Below are positions 23,115-33,598 of a stretch of 64,000 bases of DNA, one piece after another. The notes under the pieces are model-generated. The model was not told the DNA's origin and did not search any database. It saw only the letters and a list, made by a program, of their open reading frames with translations. The stretch comes from Antedon mediterranea (Eukaryota > Echinodermata > Crinoidea > Comatulida > Antedonidae): contig NC_092670.1 in the NCBI RefSeq assembly GCF_964355755.1, positions 29,625,795 to 29,689,794 of the forward strand, written 5' to 3'. Within the stretch, counting starts at the first letter, position 1. Every line of letters starts with the position of its first letter. Position numbers and translations under genes: made by a program.

Positions 23115-24510
23115 ATAATGTTTGATCAAAATTTACAAGATAGTTCATAACAATTCTCAACAATTTTCATATTTTACCTATAGTGTTACCTTAGCAACCA
23201 TTTCTATGTGTAACTAAGGAAAGTAATTTTTTTTTAAACGTAAACAATGACGTTTTTATAAATACAAAGAATTGATTGCATTTGTAATTTTTCTCAATTT
23301 TACTTCTACTGCATTCCATTAATGACAAACTTGACCTTGTAAATTCATTCATTTTGAGGTCAACATTTTACCATAGTAACTGTTTCTATGCGAAAATTTC
23401 AAAAAAATAAGGGGTTTTTCATAAATACAAAACATTTTTTCTACATAGTTTTACATTTCTACTTTTTGCCAAATTTACTTTAAATACTGAATCCTAATAT
23501 GACGATTCATCTGAATAAAGGTAAAAAATGACCTTTAGTGTTATCTTAAACCTGTTTACGTAACAAATGATATTTAAAAAAAAGTTAAATATGGAGTTTC
23601 ATGAAAAAAAAAATTGTTTACATATTGAGGTCAAATGACATCAACATTTTACCTATAGTGTATTGTAGCAACTGTTTCTATACGTAACTAAGTACAATAT
23701 TTATAATATGGGGTTTCATGACTACAAACAATTGATTACATAGCTTTACTACCTTTTCCCAAATTTACTTATCTACTGAATCCCAGAAAATGTCTGACCT
23801 TGTGAAAAGGGTCATTTGTTGGGTCAAGTTATGTCAAAATGTATTATTTATGTTATCTTAGAACCTGTTTCTATGCATAACTAAGGATAATTGTTTTTTT
23901 AAATATAGTTGAACCTCCCGTAAGTGGCCACCCTCGGGACCTGGAAAAGTGGCCGCTTACGGGCGATGACCCCTTACGGGACGTTCTGCCGATAAAGGGC
24001 CAAAATGACTTATTATGGCTGTATACGATATTCTTAACGAAACGAGCCTCTCAATTTTCCAGCTAATTGTAGGCCTATTATTATTTATAATCAGGTGGTT
24101 TAGTATTTTTTAGCATTTTCAGACAAATTTTAAAAACTTTTATCATATGAAAAATGGTCGGTCAAAATCTGTGTAGTTTTCTCATCTCTTCACAGTAATG
24201 TTTTTAAAACCTCTTCAAAATAAAGCTAATATATAAAGAAATACAATAAACATGCACCTCTAATTCATAGGTCCATGCAATAAGTATCGCATTTTTCGAT
24301 TGGCCGCTTACAAAAAATCTCATTTTTAGTACAAAAAGGTGCCCGCAGCTGCTTACGGTAAGCACCAAATGCACTAATTAGATAGGAAGAACAAACAGGC
24401 TTTTCAAAGTGCGTCCGTTAAGGGAGGTGGCCGCTGTAAATAAAATATGGGGTTTTCATGAATAAAAATAATCACAGAAGAAAGTGCTTACGAATATGAC
24501 CTTGTGAAAC
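23115..24510. repeat. Degenerate array of about 200-bp units
   Basis: Five related units contain 'acctatagtgttacct', '(a)gcaac.(g/a)tttctatgc', then 'taactaagg' and 'tatggggtttcatga', near 23,170, 23,380, 23,540, 23,640 and 23,840. Another unit occurs at 30,040, on the other side of the element's interior. The MITE at 23,908 is inserted into the last unit. Confidence 0.6.
23908..24438. mobile_element. MITE nested in the TTAA element (CCTCCCGTAAG ends)
   Basis: The left end reads GTTGAACCTCCCGTAAGTGG and the right end holds CCGTTAAGGGAGGTGGCCGC, an imperfect inverted match. The host repeat unit continues on both sides ('aatata' and 'aaatatgggg'), showing insertion into a pre-existing unit. 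The inverted relative (41.9-43.9 kb) keeps only its first about 150 bp. Confidence 0.6.
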
Positions 24511-24539
24511 GGTAATTTGAAAATGCAAATAAGGCCCCC

Positions 24540-24965
24540 ATACAAAATAAATGCGGGATTCCGCCGGGATCCCACCGGGATGTTGCGGGATCCCGTCGGG
24601 ATGCCCGAATCCCACCGGGATTCGCGCATCCCGCCGGGATCGGGATCGGGAAAAGATCGCAAATTCGGGATATCACGGGATCCCGGTGGGAATCGGCCAT
24701 CCCGCCGGGATCGGGATCGGGAAAAAATCGCAAAATCGGGACATCACGGGATCCCGGTGAGAATCGGCCATCCCACCGGGATGGGGATCGGGAAAAGATC
24801 GCAAATTTGTGATATTACGGGATCCCGGTGATAAACGGCCATCCCGTCGGGATCGGGAAAATATCGCAAATTCGGGATGGCGGGATTCGGTCATTTGGTT
24901 TGTGGCTCCCATCGGTCAACCAGGATTGTTTTGTTCGGGATCCCGCCGCTACGACGGGATAAGGA
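24540..24965. repeat. GGGATCCCGG minisatellite, about 73-bp period
   Basis: Units at about 24,640, 24,711 and 24,784 read roughly 'gggatcgggaaaa.atcgca', then ACGGGATCCCGGTG and 'cggccatccc'. GC content is far above the surroundings. Both strands show chance open frames rich in P, G, R and D that are not genes. Confidence 0.8.
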
Positions 24966-26319
24966 TAGACGGGATTAATGATGTTTAATGATTCCATCGA
25001 TTAGTGGTATTTGTCCTTGTAATCGAGAGTTGAGACCATCTATTTAGCATTGAGACGGGATTTGGACTTCTCTACTCTTCCACAAACTTAATATTTAGCG
25101 TAACATTGGTGCGTCTTAATTTCGAAATCGCCGGTGTATTCATTTCATTAGGTAATACAGTGATACGTAACAGACGGTAAGTTATTATTTTATTATATAG
25201 GTTTAATGTTGTTTTTGATTTGAATTGAGTTATTTTTTGTTTTAAATACATGTACCACAATGATCAAACCAGCCGTGCATCCCTTTTTACAATAGTATTA
25301 ATTCTAAAGACAGTTTACTTTATGTACCAAACCTTTTGCTGCGCCGCCACGGCTACTTTAATCGTTATAGTTAATCACATTATTATATCATTATTTAACA
25401 CCTCATCTTCAGTAAATACCATGGAGTCCTAACTTATTTCTCCATGGTAATACTAACAACGAGTTGATTTCTTATCGTATTATCATCACATTTACCTTAC
25501 TATATTTACTTATTACACCATACCTTTCGATTAACATGTTTATAACCAAGTTGAGTTGTTTTAATATGTTGAGGGTATTAACGCTATTGGTTTACCAGCT
25601 GATGAGTGCAATATGCACTCCTGCATAGACAATGCATGTTTCGTTTTATGCAGGAGATCCGATCAATAGTTACCTCCTATAACATTAAGGATCGAAACAG
25701 CCATTGCATCATCAATAATAAGCTATTATTTAAAAAAATATTTATGAGGTATTTTCTGAATTGTGTCCAGCAAAGATCAATTATTATAAAACACATGATG
25801 ATGATGGCTGTCCTGGGAATAAACCCAGTTTTGTTATACTAATTTAATTTGTTAAAAATAATGTTTAGACAAATCCTACAGTTGCTGAAAGGTTGAACGT
25901 TCACAACAACCAACAGTGTCTTGCTGCAATGAATATAGGCCTACCGTCTTGAAGTGCTTTGAAGGTTTTATAAATACGTTATTAAATGAATGAAAAAGAT
26001 TTTAATGTTTTCATTGACTGTTATAGCTCTATTCTAGAATGGTAATTATTATAGTGAAATATGCAGATTACACGGGTATATAGAAATGAATTTGCTAATA
26101 AAAAGACAAATGAAATGATGACTTTCGTACGGCAATATGAGATTGACCAATTAATCATTAAAAGGAGAAAACTATGAGTAGGCCTAATTTTGTTTACAAT
26201 TTGATTTGCATCCGTCATAATAAATGCAACATGGCGTTTTAATTTGCCAAAATGTCAAAAGGAAATGATCGGTATTTTGTATTTTTACAATGTTTTTCTA
26301 TAAGGTTCTTGTCATTTTA

Positions 26320-26358
<39 letters not shown>

Positions 26359-26651
26359 CCTTTATAGTGGAAAAAGAATTATTTTCATATTACCGTATTT
26401 ATTTGGATAGGGAACAACAATATTCTATTACAACACATTTCTATTTGTAGTAGTAGAATTCATTCATCTACAATTTACCAAGCATATTGATACAAGTTTT
26501 ACTGTGTTTTGTCACTTCTATATTAATTGTGTTGTAATTTTTCATAGGGGCTATTTGATTATATATGTACCATGGTATTACACCAAAAAAATAACGCTTT
26601 CGTTGAGTAAACGCCCCTCCTGCAAAATTATTCGAATATTAATTATAAGCC
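24966..26651. other. Interior non-coding DNA with one arm of an inverted pair
   Basis: 25,530-25,700 contains 'cagctgatgagtgcaatatg' and 'cgttttatgcaggagatcc', which recur inverted at 28,490-28,650. An AT dinucleotide repeat lies at 26,321-26,355. No gene is supported. Confidence 0.6.
26321..26355. repeat. AT dinucleotide microsatellite
   Basis: An uninterrupted or nearly uninterrupted (AT)n run of about 35 bases. Confidence 0.9.
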
Positions 26652-27168
26652 TAAAAGTGTCAACATAGAAAGGAATTCAGCAGTCTCCTCATTCAGTTCA
26701 TTGACACAGTCACGTGGTCTTGCTTGTCGGACGGCTTTAATTGTCGGCATCTCTTTGTGTAGACTATAGAGCAGGTACCAAGATCTATATTTAGAAACGG
26801 ACGCCACTTATAGGCGTGGGAAGTTTTAGCGGAAAGTGGTTGTCTTGACGACAGCTTTAAGCATTCATTGTTTTATTGAATGGGATTTCCTAAGTAAAAA
26901 CTCTGAAAGTGTCAACATAGAAAGGCAGCAGCAGTCTTCTCGTTCAGTTCATTGACACAGTCACTTGGTCTGGTGTGTCGGACGGCCGGCTTTAATTGTC
27001 GGCATCTCTTTGTGTAGACTGTAGAGCAGGTACCAATATCTATATTTAGAAACTGACTCCACTCTTTAGGCGTGGGAAGTTCTAGGGGAAAGTCATGGTT
27101 GTCTTGACGACAGCTTTAAGCATTCATTGTTTTATGGAATGGGATTTCCTAACTAAAAACTCTTAAAA
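26652..27168. repeat. Tandem duplication of a 250-260 bp unit
   Basis: Copies at about 26,655-26,902 and 26,906-27,168 share 'gtgtcaacatagaaagg', 'ttcagttcattgacacagtc', 'ttaattgtcggcatctcttt' and 'cgacagctttaagcattcat'. They differ by scattered substitutions and short indels. Confidence 0.85.
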
Positions 27169-29279
27169 TTACAATTTTGTTTGTATTAATTTGACATAGG
27201 CCTAAGATTAGTATTACTCCAGAGTAACAGCATCGCACCAGGGAGTTGTAATTAGACACGTTAGTATGGCCTGTAATTGATTATCATAAAATATTTATAA
27301 ATTGAATGTGCTTGTAAAAATAGCACACAGCGCGCCATAGGAACTTGCGTGCGCGTGACATTTACGCATCTCGTTCCCGCCTTGGTTTAAATTTGTAACC
27401 AGATCACAGCAATTCTAGGCCGGTCGGCTGCTAGCAGCGACGTACAACGCATTCAAACCGTAGGTGTTTTTGATAAATTTGTAGATTTATTCGTTGTGAT
27501 TAATATTTATTAATTACACCTTATTGTTATACCCTATATAGTATCATAGTAGCTGCTTTAGTTGAAATATATATAGGCCTAGAAGCTCATATTTGTGTTG
27601 CATTGCAAGTCAAAAAGGTACAGCAGCCTGCCTTGCCAGACTCCCCCTCCCCTTCCTCATCCGCTAGCCTACCACACCCGCCCCCGTGCGTATCCTACGT
27701 AGGCCTAGGCTTGTTCCGCCTATTTGATACTAGGTCTTTGATACTAAGCTTTACTAGGCCTATATATTATTATTATTTGGTCTCTCCAGACACAATGTGA
27801 AAACTATTTTGTGCATATATTTATTAAAATGTTTATCATACACCACCATACTCAATAATATAATTATGAATATTGCTTTGTGTAAAAAAGGATTTGAACT
27901 CGGACTACTATGATATGAGTGTAAACAGGCATCTGAAAAGTACTACTAGGCTAGTAGTAGGCCTATTCCTATCTCTAGACTTGGCCTAATTTTCGGAAAA
28001 TTGAGGTGAATGAGGATGAAGAAGGAACAGACAAGCTAGGCTAGACTAATGGGTAAACTATAAATAACATGATCAGAACATTTATGATCAGAATATTTAT
28101 GATTATAAAGGTACAAAGTATTTTGTAAGGTAAGTTATAGGCCTATAGGCTATTTAGAATTTGAAGGATTATTGTTTAAAAATGTAATTATAAACGGTAA
28201 ACAAAAAACACATACGACGTACGTAACTATATCATATAGGCTAGGCCCTATTGCGCTTTCTTTCGTTATAAACAGACATAATTATATGTTGTAGGAGTCA
28301 TTGCGAAAACAAAATTAAATGAAAAACACTTTTAAAATTGAAACGGGTTTATCCCAGGACAGTCATATCATCATCTTCATTTAATTTGTTTAGAAAATGT
28401 TCGAAAATTACTTTAAAAAAAGTGTTATTTTACATTAAATTATTAATTATCAAATATTTGAATTGAAAATATTATCGATGATGTTACGGCTGTTTCGATC
28501 CTTACAGTTAGGGAGGTGGCTATTGATTGGATCTCCTGCATAAAACGAAACATGCATTGTCTATGCAGGAGTGCATATTGCACTCATCAGCTGGAAACCA
28601 ATAGCTTAATACCCTCAACAAGTTAATAAAACTGAACTTGGTCATAAAAACAATGGAAAGCTATTCAATAATATACAAAAAAACTCAAAGGTGTTGTTTT
28701 AACTCGTTATTAAATCATAAACAACATATCGTAAAAGATGGATCAACACTGATAATAATGCCGGATGAGTATTGCAGAGGGTTTTGGAAATCTCATATGT
28801 TTTGGTTATATTGTATTACTATGATATCTTATCCTACATCGGCAGATCGGTTGTTCAATCATTTACGATATTAATACAAATAATTAGTTAGAATAATTAA
28901 TGAACATTGTTAGTAAAACAAAAAACATGCTTAATACAACAGACCTACTCAAAATTACAGACTTTATTCTGAAATAAAAGAAGAAAACAGTAAATATTAC
29001 AAACACATCAAACGACCAAAATGTTGCCAATTCTATCGATAACAATCAACAACAGTGAATCAGTTAAATCTTTATTTTAGTTTAAGATTTAAGCACACAA
29101 TTACCGTAATGAAATTTGTATATAATATAAAAATGCATTTTTATTGTTTTAACAGATTTCATTTAATTTCTAGACGTCTGTCCTTCTTGGAGTAAGAGTT
29201 TGGTAGAATCACAGTATTTCAGAACGGGAGTACCGACCAGGATTAAATTTATTGAATATACCGTTTTAAATTTACAGCT
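27169..29279. other. Interior non-coding DNA with the second inverted arm
   Basis: 28,490-28,650 is the inverted copy of 25,530-25,700. 27,190-28,250 is dense in 'ggcctaggc' type motifs. No convincing coding sequence. Confidence 0.55.
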
Positions 29280-29960
29280 GAAATCTCGATATTTTGGCGA
29301 AATTTTAATCGGGATAATGCACAAAAACGAACGGGATTTTAAACCGGGATAACGATCGGGATTCTTAGCGGGATCCCGATCGATATCCCGGTTTAAAATC
29401 CCGTTCGTTTTTGCGCATTATCCCGATTAAAATTTCGCCAAAAAAATCGAGATATTTTATTATTGGGATCCCGATAAAAACCGGGAATACCGCCCGAAAA
29501 TCCCGCGGGATGACCGGGATCCCGGCCGTGAATATCGCAAAAATCCCGATTAAAATTGTGCCAAAAATCGGGATATTTGTTACCGGGATCCCGGTAAAAA
29601 CCGGGAATACCGCCCGAAAATCCCGCGGGATGACCGGGATCCCGGCCGTGAATATCGCAAAAATCCCGATTAAAAGATCGCAAAAAATCGGGATATTTTT
29701 ATCGGGATCCCGGTAAAATCCGGGAATACCGCCCGAAAATCCCGCGGGATGACCGGGATCCCGGCCGTGAATATCGCAAAAATCCCGAACACAATTTCGC
29801 TAATTTCCCGGTCGAAAATCCCGAAAATATCCCGATTTTTTCGGGATTCCCGACCGGGAATACCGCCCGAAAATCCCGCGGGATTTTACCGGATCCCGTC
29901 GGGATCCCGGCCGGGATACCGGCGGGATCCCGGCCGGGATCCCGACGATTTTTTTTATAG
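29280..29960. repeat. GGGATCCCGG minisatellite, about 119-bp period
   Basis: Three to four units with GGGATCCCG..AAAA.CCGGGAATAC at about 29,464, 29,584 and 29,703, each followed by CCGCGGGATGACCGGGATCC and 'gtgaatatcgcaaaaatccc'. It shares GGGATCCCGG and 'tcgcaaa' with the 24.6-kb array but has a different period. Confidence 0.8.
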
Positions 29961-30258
29961 GGGCATGCCTGCTAATAATCTACAAATTTAAATTTGTATG
30001 AGATAAATATGCAAAATTTAAAGAATTTCTCATTTTTAGTTACCATAGTAACTGTTGCTATGCATAACTAAGGGAAATTAAATAATTATCAGATAATTAT
30101 TAATTAATAATTAATACTGAATCCAACCATCACAGTAAAAAAAAATATAGAATTTAAAACCAATATTTAATAATAAAGTGTGATATTTTACATGCTGACC
30201 TTAAATGAAATGAAATTTCAAATCAGGGCTTCAATATTTGTTATGTAGCATTAACATA

Positions 30259-31116
30259 CCGTATATTTCGGTGTATAAGTCGCACCTGTGTATAAGACGC
30301 ACCCCTAACTGAGAGTAAAATATCGGTATTTTTTATATCGTCGATGTATAAGACGCACCTTATATTTCATCAAAACAATGTTTTTTTAAATTGTAATCAA
30401 TATTATTGTAATAATATATTTTGTTATATCTACAACGGCGTCCTTTATTTAGGTTTTTTCTTACCTAGGCTCGACCGCGCCCAGCCTCAACAAGTTCTTT
30501 CTAACTTGTTATTCATGAGTTTCGCCGCAACATCGAGTGCATGACCGTGTGTGTAACACGCACGTGTGTGGGCTAGCCTCGCTCGATCATTTCGAGAGGG
30601 CGCACGTTTTCATGGACAATCGTATTCGATTAGTGTCTATGTATCCGAGAAGTGTGTACGCTAGGTCCATGCTATAATCACCTGGAGAATATACTAGTCG
30701 AATACCGTACACCATGTGCCACCAAAAGAAGGGCTTGCGCTTGGGGTACGGCGATCGTGCGTATAACTACTGTATAAATAAATACTATTCCAATCGTACG
30801 ACGTAAACGTTTACAAATGAAATTTTATCGGAGCGCCATAATGAACAAATCTTTTCATCATATTTAGTATAACATCATGCTAAAATGACTTGAAAACTAG
30901 GCCTAGGCAGAAGCAGGTTGCCGTTACGTTAGTTAGTTACTGTAGCTAGGCCTAGCCTACTCAGGCCTAGAAAACGAGGTGACGATAGCCTAGCCTAGGC
31001 TAGGCCTATGTACAATCTGTGTGGTGAGGCATTTATGTTCGGTGTATAAGACGCACCCTTAATTTAGAGGTCAAATTTGCGTGTCAAAAGTGCGACTTAT
31101 ACACCGAAATATACGG
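30259..31116. mobile_element. MITE with CCGTATATTTCGGTGTATAA ends
   Basis: A 27-bp inverted repeat, CCGTATATTTCGGTGTATAA then GTCGCAC, bounds about 858 bp, with a TA on each side (30,257-30,258 and 31,117-31,118). 'gtataagacgcaccc' recurs next to both ends (about 30,291 and 31,044). No transposase. The TA target hints at a Tc1/mariner-type mechanism, without further proof. Confidence 0.7.
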
Positions 31117-31465
31117 TACCTCAGTATATCATTGACTTTTGATTGGTTCTATTTCGGGGAGGGGAAAGTGGTGGATCCAGGACTTTTAAATAGTTAGGGG
31201 GTTGAAGGCGACGGTCTAAAAACTTAACTTTATGTCCTATCTTTTGCATTGCAATTTTTAACTTGGGGTGGGTGGGGGCTTGGAGAAAGGGGGAGGGGAT
31301 GGGATGGAGGAGTTTGAATCCGTCTATTCATTGGGGCGATAGTAGCGGCAGTGTGGGTGGTGCTTGAATGCATGCATTTGACACTCTATAGTGGATGGTC
31401 GACCAAAGTGTTGCAGTTTATCTTTTTGTGGTTATAGTCGGGGTGGGGGGGGGGGTGGTAGTCGA

Positions 31466-32351
31466 AAGTGGTGGTGGATGGGCATATGGGATCTGCTTAG
31501 GTTAGCAAATAAAAGAAGTAAACAAATGAAAGAGGAGCTTCAAAATAAGAGGAGTAATCTGTTGCAAAGATTAAAATTCACAACGATCTGATAATTTATT
31601 CAAATTTCCAGAGGATATAACCTATAAAATGACAATAAAACTGGGAATTACAGAATCTATAATTAAAAATTATTTTTTTTCTCACAACACAACTAGAACT
31701 ATATAAAACATTAAGAATTTTTCTGACCAATGAGTTTCAAATCAAATAATCAAAGAAAATAAGATGTTTTTACTAATATACCATGTTTTTTTTATAAAAA
31801 TGCCTATGTTTCTCGCAACACTGCTTGTAGATTTTAAATTTACCCCAGTATTTTATTTTAGAAATCAATTATTAAACATTAGAACTACCTATTTGTAATA
31901 AATCAGCTAAAAAAATACACCACTTTGGGCGTCATGGTGAAGTAAAGTTTAGTTGCATTGAACAATTTAAAAAAAGTGAAAAACACCCCTTTTTAAATAA
32001 ATGGTATCTCCCAAGGTATGAAATAAAAAAAAATAAAAAAATTTGAAACAGGTACACAATGCATTGTTATTATGCATACACTAATTATTTTTTATAATTA
32101 AATTAACAACACAAAAATATCGTTCATCAAAGTAGTACCAATATCCATTTTAAAAAACCTTTAAAAAGGACAAAATTTGACAAAAACACAAATTTGGCCG
32201 TTGCCATGGAAATATACGTGTGAAATAAAAAATACTTCATATTTGATTTCTCTCAACACATATATAGCCATGTGCAAAATTTGAAAGAAATCCATTTTTT
32301 TGAGTCTGCCACTCTTTTTGATATTTCTTCGATTCTTACAGACAATGGCTC
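31466..32351. repeat. Right terminal part of the TTAA element
   Basis: 31,466-31,705 is matched in inverted orientation by about 41,870-42,105. 31,745-32,351 is a diverged inverted match to the left arm, with 'aaacacccctttttaaa', 'gttgccatgg' and the GGCTC end. The shadow frame at 32,161-32,424 is not a gene. Confidence 0.65.
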
Positions 32352-32355
32352 TTAA

Positions 32356-33330
32356 TACGGCACCTCCAGATCTTAAACCTAATCTGTGGGTCAGATACGT
32401 GGATGACACTCTAGAAATCATCAAAACAGGATCAGTCTTACGCTGGACACAACATTTAAAACAATGTAGATGCCACTAACAATATCAAGTTTACATATGA
32501 AGAAGAAAATAAAGGGAAACTTCTGTTTCTAGACTCACTGGTTCATAGAAAGGAGGATGGTTCGTTAAAGTTAACGGTTTACAGAAAAAAATAACACACA
32601 TACCAATACCTGAATTTCAATTCACATCACGCTCTAAAACAAATTGTCAGTTGTGAGAACACTTTTCGACAGAAAAGAAAAACTCATAACTGAGCAGACA
32701 GATAAAAACAAAGAGGAACGTCAAAGATGCTCTAGCACAGTGTGGTTATCCTAAGTGGACTTTCAAAAGAGTACAAACCGACATGAACACAACTAAAGAC
32801 AACAAACCTAGGGCAGAATTGGACAACAAGCAGAACACCAAAACGATGGTAGTCATCCCGTATGTGAAAGGAGTAACGGAGGTAGTGCAACGACATTTCA
32901 AAAGCAGGGGTTGCCACTGCAGTGAGACCTCTGGACACCATCCGAAAGCAGCTTGTACATCCAAAAGATAAGATACCACCCGTATTACAGATTGCGTATA
33001 CAAGATCCCCTGTGCTGGTTGCAACAAATCGTATATCGGTGAGAAAGGACAAAAATTGGGCACTCGACTAAAAGAACATCAAAAGGACGTTGATTTGGTC
33101 TCGGAACGAGCGTACACACGATCGCAACGCAAACAGAAATCAACAAGTCGGCAATCACTGACTATGCTGCGCAGACAAATCACGCCATTGATAGGGAAAA
33201 TTTGAAAGTAGTAGACAGGGAATCGGTCAGATTAAGGCGCTGGGTTAAGGAATCCATCTGGATCAGGAAGACCCCCAATTTTAATAGACATGAGGGCGGT
33301 TACAAACTCAGTCAAGTGTGGACCAATGTG
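32356..33330 (+). pseudogene. Penelope polyprotein, RT motif C onward and GIY-YIG endonuclease
   Basis: It continues the left half. RYVDDTLEIIK (DD at 32,402-32,407) is RT motif C. Then in shifted frames come [43 protein letters not shown] and VVIPYVKGVTEVVQRHFK. The endonuclease follows with VYKIPCAGCNKSYIGE (about 32,993-33,042) and LGTRLKEHQKD, the GIY-YIG signature of most Penelope-like elements. The C-terminus reads VRLRRWVKESIWIRK and merges into the terminal repeat. At least five stops or frameshifts break it. Confidence 0.85.
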
Positions 33331-33475
33331 TTGACCCGTCATCTAGAGGTCAACTGTGACATACTTTGAGAAAGCCAACTGATAGTTGGCGAAACGTCAG
33401 GTAAATAAAATAATCGTTATTTACTATTACTATTACGGTTGAGATACAGTATAATTAACTATTATATTTTATATA
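33301..33475 (+). repeat. Penelope downstream terminal repeat
   Basis: The second copy of the terminal repeat at 18,759-18,943. The hairpin GCCAACTGATAGTTGGC at 33,374-33,390 is followed by GAAACGTC, which fits the GAAA core and cleavage-side GUC of Penelope hammerheads. The CUGANGA half of the core is degenerate (TTTGAGA). Confidence 0.7.
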
Positions 33476-33598
33476 AATAAATAGTTGTTAAACACTTGTA
33501 CAGTATTTAGGCCTAATTTTTGTTTATACTTTATTATTATTAGCCTAGGCTTACAATTACATTGAATTGAAAATACAATTAATTTTTTTTTATTTGAA

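Larger units (their letters stand above)
20337..32351. mobile_element. 12-kb TTAA-flanked DNA element built of nested repeats
   Basis: The left end is GAGCCATTGTCTGTAA and the right end is the reverse complement of GAGCCATTGTCTGTAA; each side has TTAA (20,333-20,336 and 32,352-32,355). The disrupted Penelope frame proves the exact boundaries. TTAA targets are used by piggyBac and Kolobok transposons, and the GAGCC end favours neither clearly. The left arm and the right arm (31.7-32.35 kb) share only diverged terminal sequence of about 600 bp. I found no transposase ORF in 12 kb; the interior consists of tandem arrays, minisatellites, nested MITEs and a dispersed inverted pair. Confidence 0.8.
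18759..33475 (+). mobile_element. Penelope-like retroelement split by a 12-kb insertion
   Basis: Two pieces in the same orientation, 18,759-20,336 and 32,352-33,475, together carry the terminal repeat, N-terminal region, reverse transcriptase and GIY-YIG endonuclease of a Penelope-like element. RT motif B ends the left piece and motif C begins the right piece. Removing the intervening DNA plus one TTAA puts the two in a single frame, so the insertion landed in an already existing element. Both halves carry several independent stops and frameshifts, so the element is dead. Confidence 0.85.

Noticed and set aside
24456-24997. Overlapping P/G/R/D-rich frames on both strands
   Set aside because: They are translations of a GC-rich minisatellite; no start, splice or family evidence supports a protein.
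29393-29991. Frames rich in GIPG, RDPG and similar repeats on both strands as collagen-like proteins
   Set aside because: They are translations of the 119-bp GGGATCCCGG array in two strands, without glycine periodicity of collagen.
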